Assembly (NCBI GenBank): GCA_035250245.1 | Contig: DATFFH010000091.1 | Coordinates: 6,993 to 70,992 of the forward strand | Reading direction: 5' to 3' | From: Luteimonas_C sp035250245 | GTDB lineage: Bacteria > Pseudomonadota > Gammaproteobacteria > Xanthomonadales > Xanthomonadaceae | DNA: 64,000 bases | In this document: positions 1-7,690 of the stretch, one piece after another | Layout of the letters: every line of letters begins with the position of its first letter | Numbering within the stretch: the first letter of the stretch is position 1 | Program-made: the position numbers and the translations under genes | Notes under the pieces: generated by a model | Database searches by the model: none | What the model was told of the DNA's origin: nothing | The model's input: the letters and a program-made list of their open reading frames with translations, nothing else

Positions 1-607
1 GATGGCGCCGGGACTGCTTCCCGCTTACGGCTTGCATCCGATGTATCTGGACGAGCACCGGCCCGAGCATCTGGACGAGTTGCGCGAATGGATCGGCCGC
101 GAACGGCCGGTCGCGGTCGGCGAATGCGGCTTGGACTACTTCGTCGAAGGATTGGATCCGGAACGCCAACAAATCTACCTCGACGGTCAGCTGGCCCTGG
201 CCCGCGAATTCGATCTGCCGGTGATCGTGCATGCGCGGCGCGCGGTCGATGCGGTCATCGCTTCGATCAAGCGCATCGGCGGATTGCGCGGCGTGGTGCA
301 CAGCTTTTCCGGCAGCCCCGAACAGGCACGGCAGCTGTGGAATCTGGATTTCATGATCGGCCTGGGCGGACCGGTGACTTACGAACGCGCGAACCGGCTG
401 CGCAAGCTGGCTGCGGAGATGCCGCTGGAGTTCTTGTTGCTGGAAACGGATGCGCCGGACCAGCCCGATGCAGGCATACGCGGGCAGCGCAACGAGCCGG
501 CGAGGCTAGCTGAGGTGTGCGGCACCATCGCCGGCTTGCGCGGTATCTCGTCGTTGGCCATCGCGGAAGCCACCAGTGCGAATGCGCGGCGGCTGTTCCG
601 GCTCTGA
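1..607 (+). CDS. TatD family metal-dependent hydrolase, YjjV-like (5' end missing)
   Basis: The C-terminal 201 residues or so of a TatD-family TIM-barrel hydrolase; the family is about 260 residues, so the N-terminal strand with the HxHxD metal motif lies before the window. Visible family features are GLHP near residue 11, GECGLD (metal-binding Glu), the His in VIVHARR, the His in VHSFSGS and the Asp in LLLETDAPD. The closing block with QRNEP resembles E. coli YjjV more than TatD or YcfH. Members are metal-dependent DNases or phosphoesterases. The frame is open to base 1, so the ATG at base 2 is internal. It ends convergently with tcdA across a repeat-filled gap. Confidence 0.9.
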   Translation, partial: MAPGLLPAYGLHPMYLDEHRPEHLDELREWIGRERPVAVGECGLDYFVEGLDPERQQIYLDGQLALAREFDLPVIVHARRAVDAVIASIKRIGGLRGVVHSFSGSPEQARQLWNLDFMIGLGGPVTYERANRLRKLAAEMPLEFLLLETDAPDQPDAGIRGQRNEPARLAEVCGTIAGLRGISSLAIAEATSANARRLFRL

Positions 608-628
608 GCCGACTTTCTATGTTTTTTT

Positions 629-706
629 GTGGGAGCGGCTTCAGCCGCGAGCTCTTCCCGCAGATCATCGCAACTCGACAAAGCTCGCGGCTAAAGCCGC
701 TCCCAC
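629..706. repeat. GTAG-type palindromic repeat pair, family A copy 1
   Basis: Inverted arms GTGGGAGCGGCTTCAGCCGC and its counterpart ending GCCGCTCCCAC, with GAGCTC-containing inner parts. It is a variant of the GTAGGAGCGGCTTTAGCCGC element seen four more times in this window. It lies in the convergent gap between the tatD-like gene and tcdA and contains no gene. Confidence 0.85.
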
Positions 707-712
707 AGAACC

Positions 713-792
713 GTAGCACGGGTGGAGCGCAGCGATACCCGGGATCGAGTCGCGACGTGCCCCCGGGTATCGCTACGCTCCACCCGGGCTAC
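713..792. repeat. GTAG-type palindromic repeat pair, family F
   Basis: Long imperfect palindrome. The left arm starts GTAGCACGGGTGGAGCG and the right arm ends CGCTCCACCCGGGCTAC, with a GCGATACCCGGG inner segment repeated in inverse. Only one copy is in this window. Its right end overlaps the tcdA stop codon (789-791): the TAG is read from the GTAG head of the repeat on the minus strand. Confidence 0.8.
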
Positions 793-1583
793 GGCTTCTT
801 CGGCTTGAGCAGCATTTCGATCGCCTTGCCTACCGCAACGAAAGCAAATGTCCCGGTGATGTGCGTCGCGGCGCCGAGCCCCGCGCCGCAATCCAGTTTT
901 AGGGCCGCATCGGCGCCCAGCTTCGGGCGCACGCCGGACACGCTGCCGTCGGCCTGCGGATAGCGGACGTTTTCCAGCGAATAAATCGCCGGCACGCCGA
1001 AATAGCGTTGCGGGCTTTTCGGAAAATTGAACTCGGCGCGCAGCTTCTTGCGGATCAGGGCGAGCATGGCGTCGTGTTCGGTGCGGGACAGATCGCGGAC
1101 CCGGACCAGCGTCGGGTCGGTGCGCCCGCCCGCCGAGCCGACTGCGATCACCGGCTGCTTGCGGCGCCGGCACCAGGCGATCATCTCGACCTTGGCGCGG
1201 AAACTGTCGCAGGCATCGAGCACCAGATCGAAGCCGCCGCCCAGCAAAGGTTCGAGCGTCGAGGGCGTAACGAAAGCCGCCACCGCATCGACCGACATCC
1301 CCGGGTTGATCGCCCGGCAGCGTTCGGCCAATGCCTCGGCCTTGTTGCGGCCGTATTGACCTTCCAGCGCCGGCAATTGCCGGTTGGTGTTGGACAGGCA
1401 TAGATCGTCGGCGTCGATCAGGCTCAGATGGCCGATGCCCGAACGCGCCAGCGCTTCGGCCGCCCACGATCCCACACCGCCCACACCCACTACCGCCACC
1501 CGGCAATCGCCCAGGCGCGCGAGCGCACCGCGCCCGTACAAGCGGTCGATGCCGGCGAAACGTTCCTTCCATCCTTCACGCAT
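789..1583 (-). CDS. tcdA: tRNA threonylcarbamoyladenosine dehydratase TcdA
   Basis: 264 residues, the normal length for TcdA (YgdL/CsdL), an E1-like enzyme that uses ATP to cyclise t6A37 of ANN-decoding tRNAs to ct6A. The N-terminal nucleotide-binding motif VVGVGGVGSWAAEALARSG (about residues 31-49), the DADDLCLSNTNRQ block and the later LDACDSFRAK segment are typical of the ThiF/MoeB fold. The start is an ATG at 1583. The stop codon is contributed by a palindromic repeat, so the Lys/Pro-rich tail may have been trimmed or changed by repeat insertion. The gene stands alone, convergent with the tatD-like gene. Confidence 0.93.
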   Translation of the reverse strand: MREGWKERFAGIDRLYGRGALARLGDCRVAVVGVGGVGSWAAEALARSGIGHLSLIDADDLCLSNTNRQLPALEGQYGRNKAEALAERCRAINPGMSVDAVAAFVTPSTLEPLLGGGFDLVLDACDSFRAKVEMIAWCRRRKQPVIAVGSAGGRTDPTLVRVRDLSRTEHDAMLALIRKKLRAEFNFPKSPQRYFGVPAIYSLENVRYPQADGSVSGVRPKLGADAALKLDCGAGLGAATHITGTFAFVAVGKAIEMLLKPKKP

Positions 1584-1682
1584 CGCGCCAGTTTAGCTTG
1601 CGCGGCGCCGGGCTCGCCCTGCTGCATGGACGGCCGCCCGCGACGGCATGTTATGTTCGCCGCGTCCCATACGGAGCCCGCC

Positions 1683-2135
1683 ATGTCTTCGCCAGCCCCG
1701 AACACGCCCGCCCCGAAGAAGCCTTCCGCCGCCGGCCGCTATCTGTTCCTGTTCCTGCTCGGGCTGGTGCTCGGCATCGTCGCCACGGTGATGGCTTTGC
1801 GCGCGATCGAAGCGCGCAAGGATCATTTCCACGAAGCGGTGATGCACGTGCAGGGCTGGCATCTGAAGCAGCTCAAGACCAGCGTCGAGCAGAACCGCTG
1901 CGGCGCCACGGACACCTTGCCGCACCTGCAGGCGCTGCGCACCCTGGCCAACGATCTGGAGCCGGCCTTCCCGGACCTGCGCGAGGATGAGCGGTTCGCG
2001 CGCCACGCCAGCGGCATGCGAGCCGCGCTCGACGGCGCCCTGGCCTCGCCGCCGATGAGCTGCCCGGGCGTGACCGCCGCGGCCGACAAGGTCGGCGAAG
2101 CCTGCAAGGCCTGCCACCAGGATTTCCGCAACTGA
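1683..2135 (+). CDS. membrane-anchored small c-type cytochrome
   Basis: 150 residues: a Pro/Ala-rich start, one membrane span at about 18-39 (RYLFLFLLGLVLGIVATVMA), a helical stretch with HVQGWHLKQL, and a single CKACH haem c motif at the very C-terminus (CKACHQDFRN). A C-terminal CxxCH after a four-helix-type segment is the pattern of class II cytochromes (c', c-556). A methionine that could be the sixth haem ligand cannot be assigned with confidence. Two further Cys (in NRCGAT and MSCPG) could form a disulfide. The protein should face the periplasm and act in electron transfer; its partner is unknown and no oxidoreductase gene is adjacent. Confidence 0.7.
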   Translation: MSSPAPNTPAPKKPSAAGRYLFLFLLGLVLGIVATVMALRAIEARKDHFHEAVMHVQGWHLKQLKTSVEQNRCGATDTLPHLQALRTLANDLEPAFPDLREDERFARHASGMRAALDGALASPPMSCPGVTAAADKVGEACKACHQDFRN

Positions 2136-2146
2136 ATTGGCGCTGG

Positions 2147-2173
2147 ACGGACCGCCGCAGGTTGACGGTCCGT
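2147..2173 (+). other. hairpin after the cytochrome gene
   Basis: Perfect 8-bp stem ACGGACCG/CGGTCCGT around an 11-base loop, 12 bases after the cytochrome stop. No T-run follows, so it is either a transcript-end stabiliser or a weak terminator. Confidence 0.35.
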
Positions 2174-2243
2174 TCATGGTGGCGGCTCTAATTTCATGCC
2201 CGCAAGCAGGCGCACCCGACGCCCGCTCACCCAGGAGAGCCGC

Positions 2244-2738
2244 ATGAACATCCGTCTGATCAGTCTGGCCGCCCTCGCCTCGCTGGCGCTGGCCGGTTGC
2301 GCCACTTCGCCGGGCTATTACGGCGGCGGTGGCTACAACAACAACGGCGGCTACAACAATCCGCCCCCTCCTTCTTACGGTAACAACAGTAATTGCTACG
2401 ACTGCGGCCAGGTGGTCGGCATCCAGCGCGTGGCCGGTTCCGGCGCCCCGCGCGCGACCGGCGCGATCCTGGGCGGCATCGTCGGCGCGGCCGCGGCGCG
2501 CGAGATCGCCGACGACCACACCGACAGCAAGGGCCGCAAGAACACCGCCACGGTCGCGGGCGCCGCCGCCGGCGCGCTGGCCGGCAACGCGATCCAGAAC
2601 CGCGTCAGCAATGCCGAGAACGACGTCACCGTGCGCATGAACGACGGTCGCACCGTGACCATTCGCCAGGTCGACATGGCCGGCATCCGCATGGGCGCGT
2701 ACGTTCGCGTTTACAACAACCACGTCTGGCCGCAGTAA
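2244..2738 (+). CDS. glycine-zipper outer-membrane lipoprotein (17 kDa antigen/SlyB-like)
   Basis: 164 residues with a lipoprotein signal ending LALAGC (Cys19), an Asn/Gly/Tyr-rich low-complexity linker (about 28-48), a YDCGQV segment, then a glycine-zipper 2TM region (AILGGIVGAAAAREIAD, VAGAAAGALAGNAIQ; about 75-115) and a small C-terminal beta part ending VYNNHVWPQ. The architecture matches the Rickettsia 17 kDa surface antigen/SlyB group of outer-membrane lipoproteins. The ATG at 2244 is chosen over an upstream in-frame ATG because AGGAGAG lies 5-6 bases before it and the signal peptide begins there. It is followed by a strong terminator, so it is monocistronic or ends its transcript. Confidence 0.85.
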   Translation: MNIRLISLAALASLALAGCATSPGYYGGGGYNNNGGYNNPPPPSYGNNSNCYDCGQVVGIQRVAGSGAPRATGAILGGIVGAAAAREIADDHTDSKGRKNTATVAGAAAGALAGNAIQNRVSNAENDVTVRMNDGRTVTIRQVDMAGIRMGAYVRVYNNHVWPQ

Positions 2739-2760
2739 GTCGCGGCGGATTCGTTCGGAC

Positions 2761-2790
2761 AAGCGGCCCGCATCGCGGGCCGCTTTTTTT
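2761..2790 (+). terminator. rho-independent terminator of the glycine-zipper lipoprotein gene
   Basis: Perfect stem AAGCGGCCCG/CGGGCCGCTT with loop CATCG, directly followed by seven T in all, 23 bases after the stop codon. Confidence 0.88.
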
Positions 2791-2898
2791 CGGCCGGATA
2801 CCGACGTGATGCGACGCAGAATGCGCCGTTCTCGCTGTCCGGAGTAAGGTGGGGCGTCCGCCCCCGCGGACCACGTCATCGACATGAGGGACAATACG

Positions 2899-3999
2899 AT
2901 GAAATCCACGCTACTGGGCGTCACGCTCGGCACCACCCTGCTCGCCGCCGCGATCGCCGCCGCCGGCGCCGCGCAACCTTCGGCCAAGTTCAATCCGTTA
3001 CGCGTCAGCATGACCGCGGCGACGGCCGACTCGGGCGGCTTCCTGGGCGCCGTCGAAATCGTGATCACCAACACCGGCAACCGCACCGTGCGCGTGCCGA
3101 AGTGGGAACTGCCTTCGGAGCTGCTGGAGGCCAAACTATTTCAGGTGAGCCGCGACGGCGTCCCGGTGCAATACGAAGGACCGATGATCAAACGCGGCCT
3201 GCCCGGCGCCGAGGACTTCGCGATCCTGCGCGCCGGCGAAAGCTACCGCGCCGTGGTCGACCTGACCGCGGCCTACGACATGTCGCAAAGCGGCCGATAC
3301 GTCGTCACGATGATCTCGCCCTTGCAGCACGCATCGACTTCCGGCGGCGAGATGCTGAAAGACACTCGTGGCTTGCCGATGCTGCTGCAGACCGCGCCGC
3401 TGAGCCTGTGGGTGGACGGCAAGGACCAGTTGGGCGCCGTGCGCGAGAACAAAGGCAAGCCGGGCGGCGGCGGAACCGTCGTCAACGGCGTCACCTATAA
3501 AGGTTGCACCACCACGCGGATCGACACCGCCGGCCAGGCCGTGGTCCAAGCTAGGAACTATGCGGAAAACGGCAAAGGCTATTTGAACTCGGGCACGACC
3601 GGCCCGCGTTACACCACCTGGTTCGGCGCTTACACCTCTTCCCGTTATTCCACCGCCCAGCAGCATTTCACCGCCATCGATCAGGCCTTGGACCAGAACA
3701 ACGGCGAAATCACCATCAACTGCGGCTGCAACCAGAACTACTACGCCTACGTCTATCCGAACCGTCCTTACGAGATCTTCGTTTGCAAAGCCTTCTGGAG
3801 CGCGCCGCTGGTCGGCACCGACTCCAAGGCCGGCACCCTCATCCATGAAGCCAGCCACTTCAACGTCGTCGCCGGCACCGACGACATCGTATACGGCCAG
3901 GCTGGCGCGAAGAACCTGGCGCTCAGCGATCCGAACGGCGCGCTCAACAACGCCGACAACCACGAGTACTTCGCGGAAAACACGCCGTCACAGAACTGA
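2899..3999 (+). CDS. secreted M35-family (aspzincin) metalloendopeptidase
   Basis: 366 residues from the ATG at 2899, preceded by GAGGG at 2886-2890; an in-frame ATG at 2884 has no good RBS. The signal peptide is about residues 1-24 (LLAAAIAAAGAAQ). An N-terminal beta-rich domain (about 30-185, with VEIVITNTGNRTVRVPKWELP) precedes the catalytic domain. Zinc site: HEASH (His316, Glu317, His320) and GTDDIVYG with Asp329 as third ligand, the deuterolysin/peptidyl-Lys metalloendopeptidase signature. Paired Cys (CTTT, CGCN, VCKAF) suggest disulfides. The likely role is an exported protease for protein scavenging or antagonism. A bidirectional terminator follows. Confidence 0.88.
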   Translation: MKSTLLGVTLGTTLLAAAIAAAGAAQPSAKFNPLRVSMTAATADSGGFLGAVEIVITNTGNRTVRVPKWELPSELLEAKLFQVSRDGVPVQYEGPMIKRGLPGAEDFAILRAGESYRAVVDLTAAYDMSQSGRYVVTMISPLQHASTSGGEMLKDTRGLPMLLQTAPLSLWVDGKDQLGAVRENKGKPGGGGTVVNGVTYKGCTTTRIDTAGQAVVQARNYAENGKGYLNSGTTGPRYTTWFGAYTSSRYSTAQQHFTAIDQALDQNNGEITINCGCNQNYYAYVYPNRPYEIFVCKAFWSAPLVGTDSKAGTLIHEASHFNVVAGTDDIVYGQAGAKNLALSDPNGALNNADNHEYFAENTPSQN

Positions 4000-4020
4000 C
4001 CAGCGTTTTCGATGCGCAAT

Positions 4021-4055
4021 AAAAAACCCCCGGCATCGCTGCCGGGGGTTTCTTT
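4021..4055. terminator. bidirectional terminator between the M35 peptidase gene and csp
   Basis: A-run, perfect stem ACCCCCGGCA/TGCCGGGGGT with loop TCGC, then a T-rich run. The A-run on the left acts as a T-run for the minus-strand cold-shock gene, so the hairpin can end both convergent transcripts. Confidence 0.88.
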
Positions 4056-4078
4056 TTCATCGGTTCAAACCGACCGGA

Positions 4079-4288
4079 TCACATCGGCTCTACGGCGTCC
4101 GCCTGCAGACCCTTCTGACCCTGGACGACGGTGAAGCTGACCTTCTGGCCTTCCTTCAGGCTCTTGAAGCCCTGCGACTGGATCGCACGGAAGTGCACGA
4201 ACACGTCCTCGCCATTCTCGCGGCTGATGAAGCCGAAACCCTTGGCGTCGTTGAACCACTTGACGGTACCTGTTTCACGGTTCGACAT
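4079..4288 (-). CDS. cold-shock protein, CspA family
   Basis: 69 residues forming one OB-fold cold-shock domain with RNP1 (KGFGFI) and RNP2 (VFVHF), starting MSNRETGTVKWFND and ending QADAVEPM. It binds single-stranded RNA and DNA and melts secondary structure. The start at 4288 is preferred over an upstream ATG at 4330 because GAGGAG lies about 9 bases before it and the family starts here. About 250 bases of non-coding sequence upstream could hold a long structured leader, common for csp genes but not demonstrable here. Confidence 0.93.
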   Translation of the reverse strand: MSNRETGTVKWFNDAKGFGFISRENGEDVFVHFRAIQSQGFKSLKEGQKVSFTVVQGQKGLQADAVEPM

Positions 4289-4544
4289 CGGTCTTGCTCC
4301 TCGAAGCGGTTGATATTCGCCGCGACTCACCTTTTTACATCAGGCTCGCGACGGTGCTGGTTGCAAGGAGGCAGCGAGGTGCAACGATGTAGCGGATCGC
4401 AGAACAGGATCTACCCATCAGGCCACGGTTCACGGTGACCCTTGAAACTCAGCGAGGGCAACTTACCCCGGCATTTGCGAAAATGCAATCCGATGCCGTA
4501 TGGCCCAAAAGCCGACGGACGTCCCACTTTCGAAGGGGAATTTG

Positions 4545-5048
4545 ATGGATCCGAACACTATTTATTATGTCGTCGCAGCGCTCCTGGTCCTGGTCGGCGT
4601 GGCCGGCACCGTGCTGCCGGCGCTGCCGGGCCTGCCGCTGGTGTTCGCGGGGATGCTGCTGGCGGCGTGGGCGGGCGATTTCGAAAAGATCGGCATCCCG
4701 ACCATCGTCGTTCTGGCGGTGCTGACGCTGCTGTCGATGGCGGTCGATTTCTGGGCCACCGCCCACGGCGCCAAGCGCGTCGGCGCCAGCCGCAAGGCGC
4801 TGGTCGGAGCGGTGATCGGGACCTTCGCCGGATTGTTCGTGTTTCCGCCGTTCGGATTGTTCGTCGGGCCTTTCGCAGGCGCGCTGGCCGGCGAATTGTT
4901 GCATCGGCGCAACCTCGATCGGGACAGCCTGGGCCACGCCGCCAAAGTCGGATTCGGCACCTGGTTCGGCATCGTCCTGGGCGTGGTGCTCAAGCTGGGC
5001 ATCGCCTTCGCGATGATCGGCTTGTTCGTGCTGGCCTGGTGGTTGTGA
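4545..5048 (+). CDS. DUF456 family membrane protein
   Basis: 167 residues, almost all hydrophobic. About five spans are visible, with YYVVAALLVLVGVAGTVLPALPGLPLVFAGMLL opening the protein and a Gly-rich VGAVIGTFAGLFVFPPFGLFVGPFAGALAGEL stretch in the middle, the typical DUF456 (PF04306) layout. The family has no established function. The ATG at 4545 is chosen over an in-frame ATG at 4500 because AAGGGG precedes it and homologues begin MDPxT. It is divergent from the cold-shock gene. Confidence 0.85.
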   Translation: MDPNTIYYVVAALLVLVGVAGTVLPALPGLPLVFAGMLLAAWAGDFEKIGIPTIVVLAVLTLLSMAVDFWATAHGAKRVGASRKALVGAVIGTFAGLFVFPPFGLFVGPFAGALAGELLHRRNLDRDSLGHAAKVGFGTWFGIVLGVVLKLGIAFAMIGLFVLAWWL

Positions 5049-5112
5049 GCGCGTCGACGCGACCTTAAGCGCGAATGCTTACACTGCCCGCTGACCCGCC
5101 ATTCCCTTCCTG

Positions 5113-6462
5113 ATGCCCAGCGCCGATCGAAACCACCGCATTGCCCCGCGCCGAGCTTTCGCTTGGCTGCTCTGCCTGTTGATCGTCTGCTTCAGCGGCG
5201 CCGCCTGGTCCATACCGGCGGCGCTGCTCGCCAAGCCCGCGCCCGCGGCGTCGGCCGCATCGGCCGATCCCGCCGCCGATCGCGACGCCCGCGACAAATT
5301 GGCCGTGCGCTTGCGTTCCGCGGACGGCCTGCAGGCGGTGGTCCCCAGCGTGAGCAATGGCGTGGCGACGCTGGACGGCCTAGTTCGCGACGAAGCGCGA
5401 CGCAAAACCGCCGCGACCATCGCGGCGCAAACGCCGGGCATCGTCAAAGTCGAGAACCGGGTCGAAGTGCATACCGGCCTAGGCACGCGTTTGCGCGCGG
5501 CCTTCGATCTGATGGTCGCCAAGCTGATCCAGCTGGTCGCGGCGACGCCGTTGCTGTTGGTCGCCGTCGCCATCGTGCTGCTGGCCTCGTGGCTGGGCGG
5601 TTTCTTCGCCCGGCGCCTGAACTGGCTGCGGATCAAGAGCAGCAATCCTTACATGGACGGTCTGCTCAAGCGCGTGGTTCAGACCGTGGCGATATTGATC
5701 GGCGTGCTGATCGCGCTGGATCTGCTGGGTGCGACCTCGCTGGTCGGCGCGGTGCTGGGTTCGGCGGGCGTGGTTGGCTTGGTGGTCGGCTTCGCGTTCC
5801 GCGACATCGCCGAGAACTACGTGTCCGGCGTGCTGCTCAGCCTGCGCCGTCCGTTCTCGCCCGGCGACCACGTGGTGATCGACACCCGCGAAGGCAAGGT
5901 CGTCGCGCTGAGTTCGCGCGCCACGGTGCTGATGACGATGGACGGCAACGAGCTGTTGATCCCGAACGCGATGGTGTTCAAGTCGATCATGCTGAACTAC
6001 TCGCGCAATCCGAAGCGGCGGTTCGATTTCACGATCTCGATCGACGCTTCGGAATCGATCTCCAAGTCCACCGCTCTGGCTTTGGAGCAGATCGCCAAGG
6101 TGCCTGGCGTACTGGACGATCCGGCGCCTTCGTCGGTGGTCAAGGATTTCGCGCCAAGCGGCATCGTGCTGCAGTTCTTCGGCTGGGTGGACCAGCGCGC
6201 ATCCGACCTGGGCAAGACTCGCGGCGAAGCGATTCGTCTGGTCAAAGCCGCTTTCTCGACGGCCGGCATCGACCAGCCGCAGACGACCTACAACATCGTC
6301 AGCAAGCGCTCCAGCGCGGAGGAAACCCCGCCGCCGAAGGAACGCGAATCCCGCGGCGCGCAGGCCGACACCTCGGTCAACCGCGACATCGATATACAGC
6401 TGGCCGCCGCGCAGCGGGCCGAGGACAAAAACCTGCTGGATTCGGGAGAAACCAAGCCATGA
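5113..6462 (+). CDS. mechanosensitive ion channel (MscS type) with N-terminal BON domain
   Basis: 449 residues: signal or first span at 16-34, a periplasmic BON-like domain at about 57-120 (VSNGVATLDGLVRDEARRKTAATIAAQTPGIVKVENRVEV is the core), spans at about 141-163 and 187-207, and the pore-lining helix with GSAGVVGLVVGFAFRDIAENYVSG (217-240). The MscS beta domain and mixed cytoplasmic domain follow, then a charged tail with KERESRG. The expected role is a tension-gated channel for hypo-osmotic release; the BON domain probably binds membrane or peptidoglycan. Its stop overlaps the start of pldA (ATGA at 6459-6462), so the two genes are translationally coupled. Confidence 0.9.
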   Translation: MPSADRNHRIAPRRAFAWLLCLLIVCFSGAAWSIPAALLAKPAPAASAASADPAADRDARDKLAVRLRSADGLQAVVPSVSNGVATLDGLVRDEARRKTAATIAAQTPGIVKVENRVEVHTGLGTRLRAAFDLMVAKLIQLVAATPLLLVAVAIVLLASWLGGFFARRLNWLRIKSSNPYMDGLLKRVVQTVAILIGVLIALDLLGATSLVGAVLGSAGVVGLVVGFAFRDIAENYVSGVLLSLRRPFSPGDHVVIDTREGKVVALSSRATVLMTMDGNELLIPNAMVFKSIMLNYSRNPKRRFDFTISIDASESISKSTALALEQIAKVPGVLDDPAPSSVVKDFAPSGIVLQFFGWVDQRASDLGKTRGEAIRLVKAAFSTAGIDQPQTTYNIVSKRSSAEETPPPKERESRGAQADTSVNRDIDIQLAAAQRAEDKNLLDSGETKP

Positions 6463-7622
6463 CGGCGCATCGCTTCGTTGTTTGCGCGCTGGGCTCGGCG
6501 ACGATGCTCGGCAGCGTCGCGGCTCACGCCCAGAGCTACCGCCCCGGCAGTCCGGAAGCCTGCACCGCGATCGCGGTGGATGCCGAACGCTTGGCCTGCT
6601 ACGACACCGCGTTGCAGCGGCAGGCACCGGAAACGCAGCAAGCCGACGCGGCCGCCGCCGCGGCTGCCGCGGAACTCAAGGTCGCCAAGCAGGAGGCGAA
6701 AGAGAGCTCGCCTTTGACCGCGAAGGAACGCGCCAGGCGCGCGGTCGACGGCTTGTTCGGCCGCGACCTGGTCAGCAGCGACGATGCGGCGCTCGCCAAC
6801 GCCGGCAAAGGTTCGCTGCTCGATCGGCGCTGGGAACTGGCCAAGGATTCCAAGCTCGGCCCGTTCCAACTGCGTGCTTACAAACCGGTCTATCTGTTCC
6901 CCGCCTTCTGGACCAGCAAGAAGAACGAAACGCCGCACTCGCCCAATCCGAACAACACCGTCACCCAGGCCGAACCACTGGATCAGCTGGAAGCCAAGTT
7001 CCAGATCAGCTTCAAAACCAAACTGGCCGAAAATCTGTTCGGCGACAACGGTGACCTGTGGGGTGGTTACACCCAGAGCTCGCGCTGGCAGGTCTACAAC
7101 GCCGAGACTTCGCGTCCGTTCCGAGAAACGGACTACGAACCGGAAGTGATGCTCGTGTTCCGCAACAACTACAGCATCGGCGGATGGAAGGGCCGGATGA
7201 CGGGCATCCAATTGACCCATCAGTCCAACGGCCGCAGCGATCCCTTTTCGCGCAGCTGGAACCGGGTGGTCCTGAATTTCGGCCTGGACCGCGAGAACTG
7301 GGCCTTGAGCATCCGCCCTTGGTACCGGATTCCCGAGGACGCGAAAGACGACAACAACGCCGACATCGAAGATTACGTCGGGCGCATGGACGCCACCCTG
7401 GTCTACAACAAGAACGGGCACGAAGTCGCATTGATGGCGCGGCATTCGCTGCGCGGCGGCGAACGTTCGCACGGCGCCGTGCAATTCGATTGGGGCTTCC
7501 CGATCAATAATCTGCTGCGCGGCCACTTGCAGATATTCGACGGCTACGGCGAAAGCCTGATCGACTACAACCATCGGGCGACCTACATCGGCCTGGGGAT
7601 TTCGCTATTGGAATGGTACTGA
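6459..7622 (+). CDS. pldA: outer-membrane phospholipase A
   Basis: 387 residues: signal peptide about 1-24 (GSVAAHAQ), a short Cys-containing segment (ACTAIAVDAERLACYD), an Ala-rich possible coiled coil (about 62-82), then the PldA beta-barrel domain. Catalytic triad HQSNGRSDPFSRSWNR: His254, Ser256, Asn268, with the same spacing as H142/S144/N156 in E. coli. The protein ends in aromatic Tyr, fitting BAM-dependent insertion. It hydrolyses phospholipids mislocalised to the outer leaflet. It overlaps the MscS-type gene by 4 bases, which suggests a shared envelope-stress role. Residues 25-130 before the barrel are longer than in E. coli PldA. Confidence 0.92.
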   Translation: MTAHRFVVCALGSATMLGSVAAHAQSYRPGSPEACTAIAVDAERLACYDTALQRQAPETQQADAAAAAAAAELKVAKQEAKESSPLTAKERARRAVDGLFGRDLVSSDDAALANAGKGSLLDRRWELAKDSKLGPFQLRAYKPVYLFPAFWTSKKNETPHSPNPNNTVTQAEPLDQLEAKFQISFKTKLAENLFGDNGDLWGGYTQSSRWQVYNAETSRPFRETDYEPEVMLVFRNNYSIGGWKGRMTGIQLTHQSNGRSDPFSRSWNRVVLNFGLDRENWALSIRPWYRIPEDAKDDNNADIEDYVGRMDATLVYNKNGHEVALMARHSLRGGERSHGAVQFDWGFPINNLLRGHLQIFDGYGESLIDYNHRATYIGLGISLLEWY

Positions 7623-7690
7623 CGCCGCTCCGTACACCGGCCGCATCCGATACCCTGGATTCCGGTTCCGCCGGACGACGAGCACATCAC

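Noticed and set aside
629..792. CRISPR-like repetition in the gap after the tatD-like gene
   Set aside because: Repeats are inverted pairs of different families, not direct repeats with spacers, and no cas gene is near.
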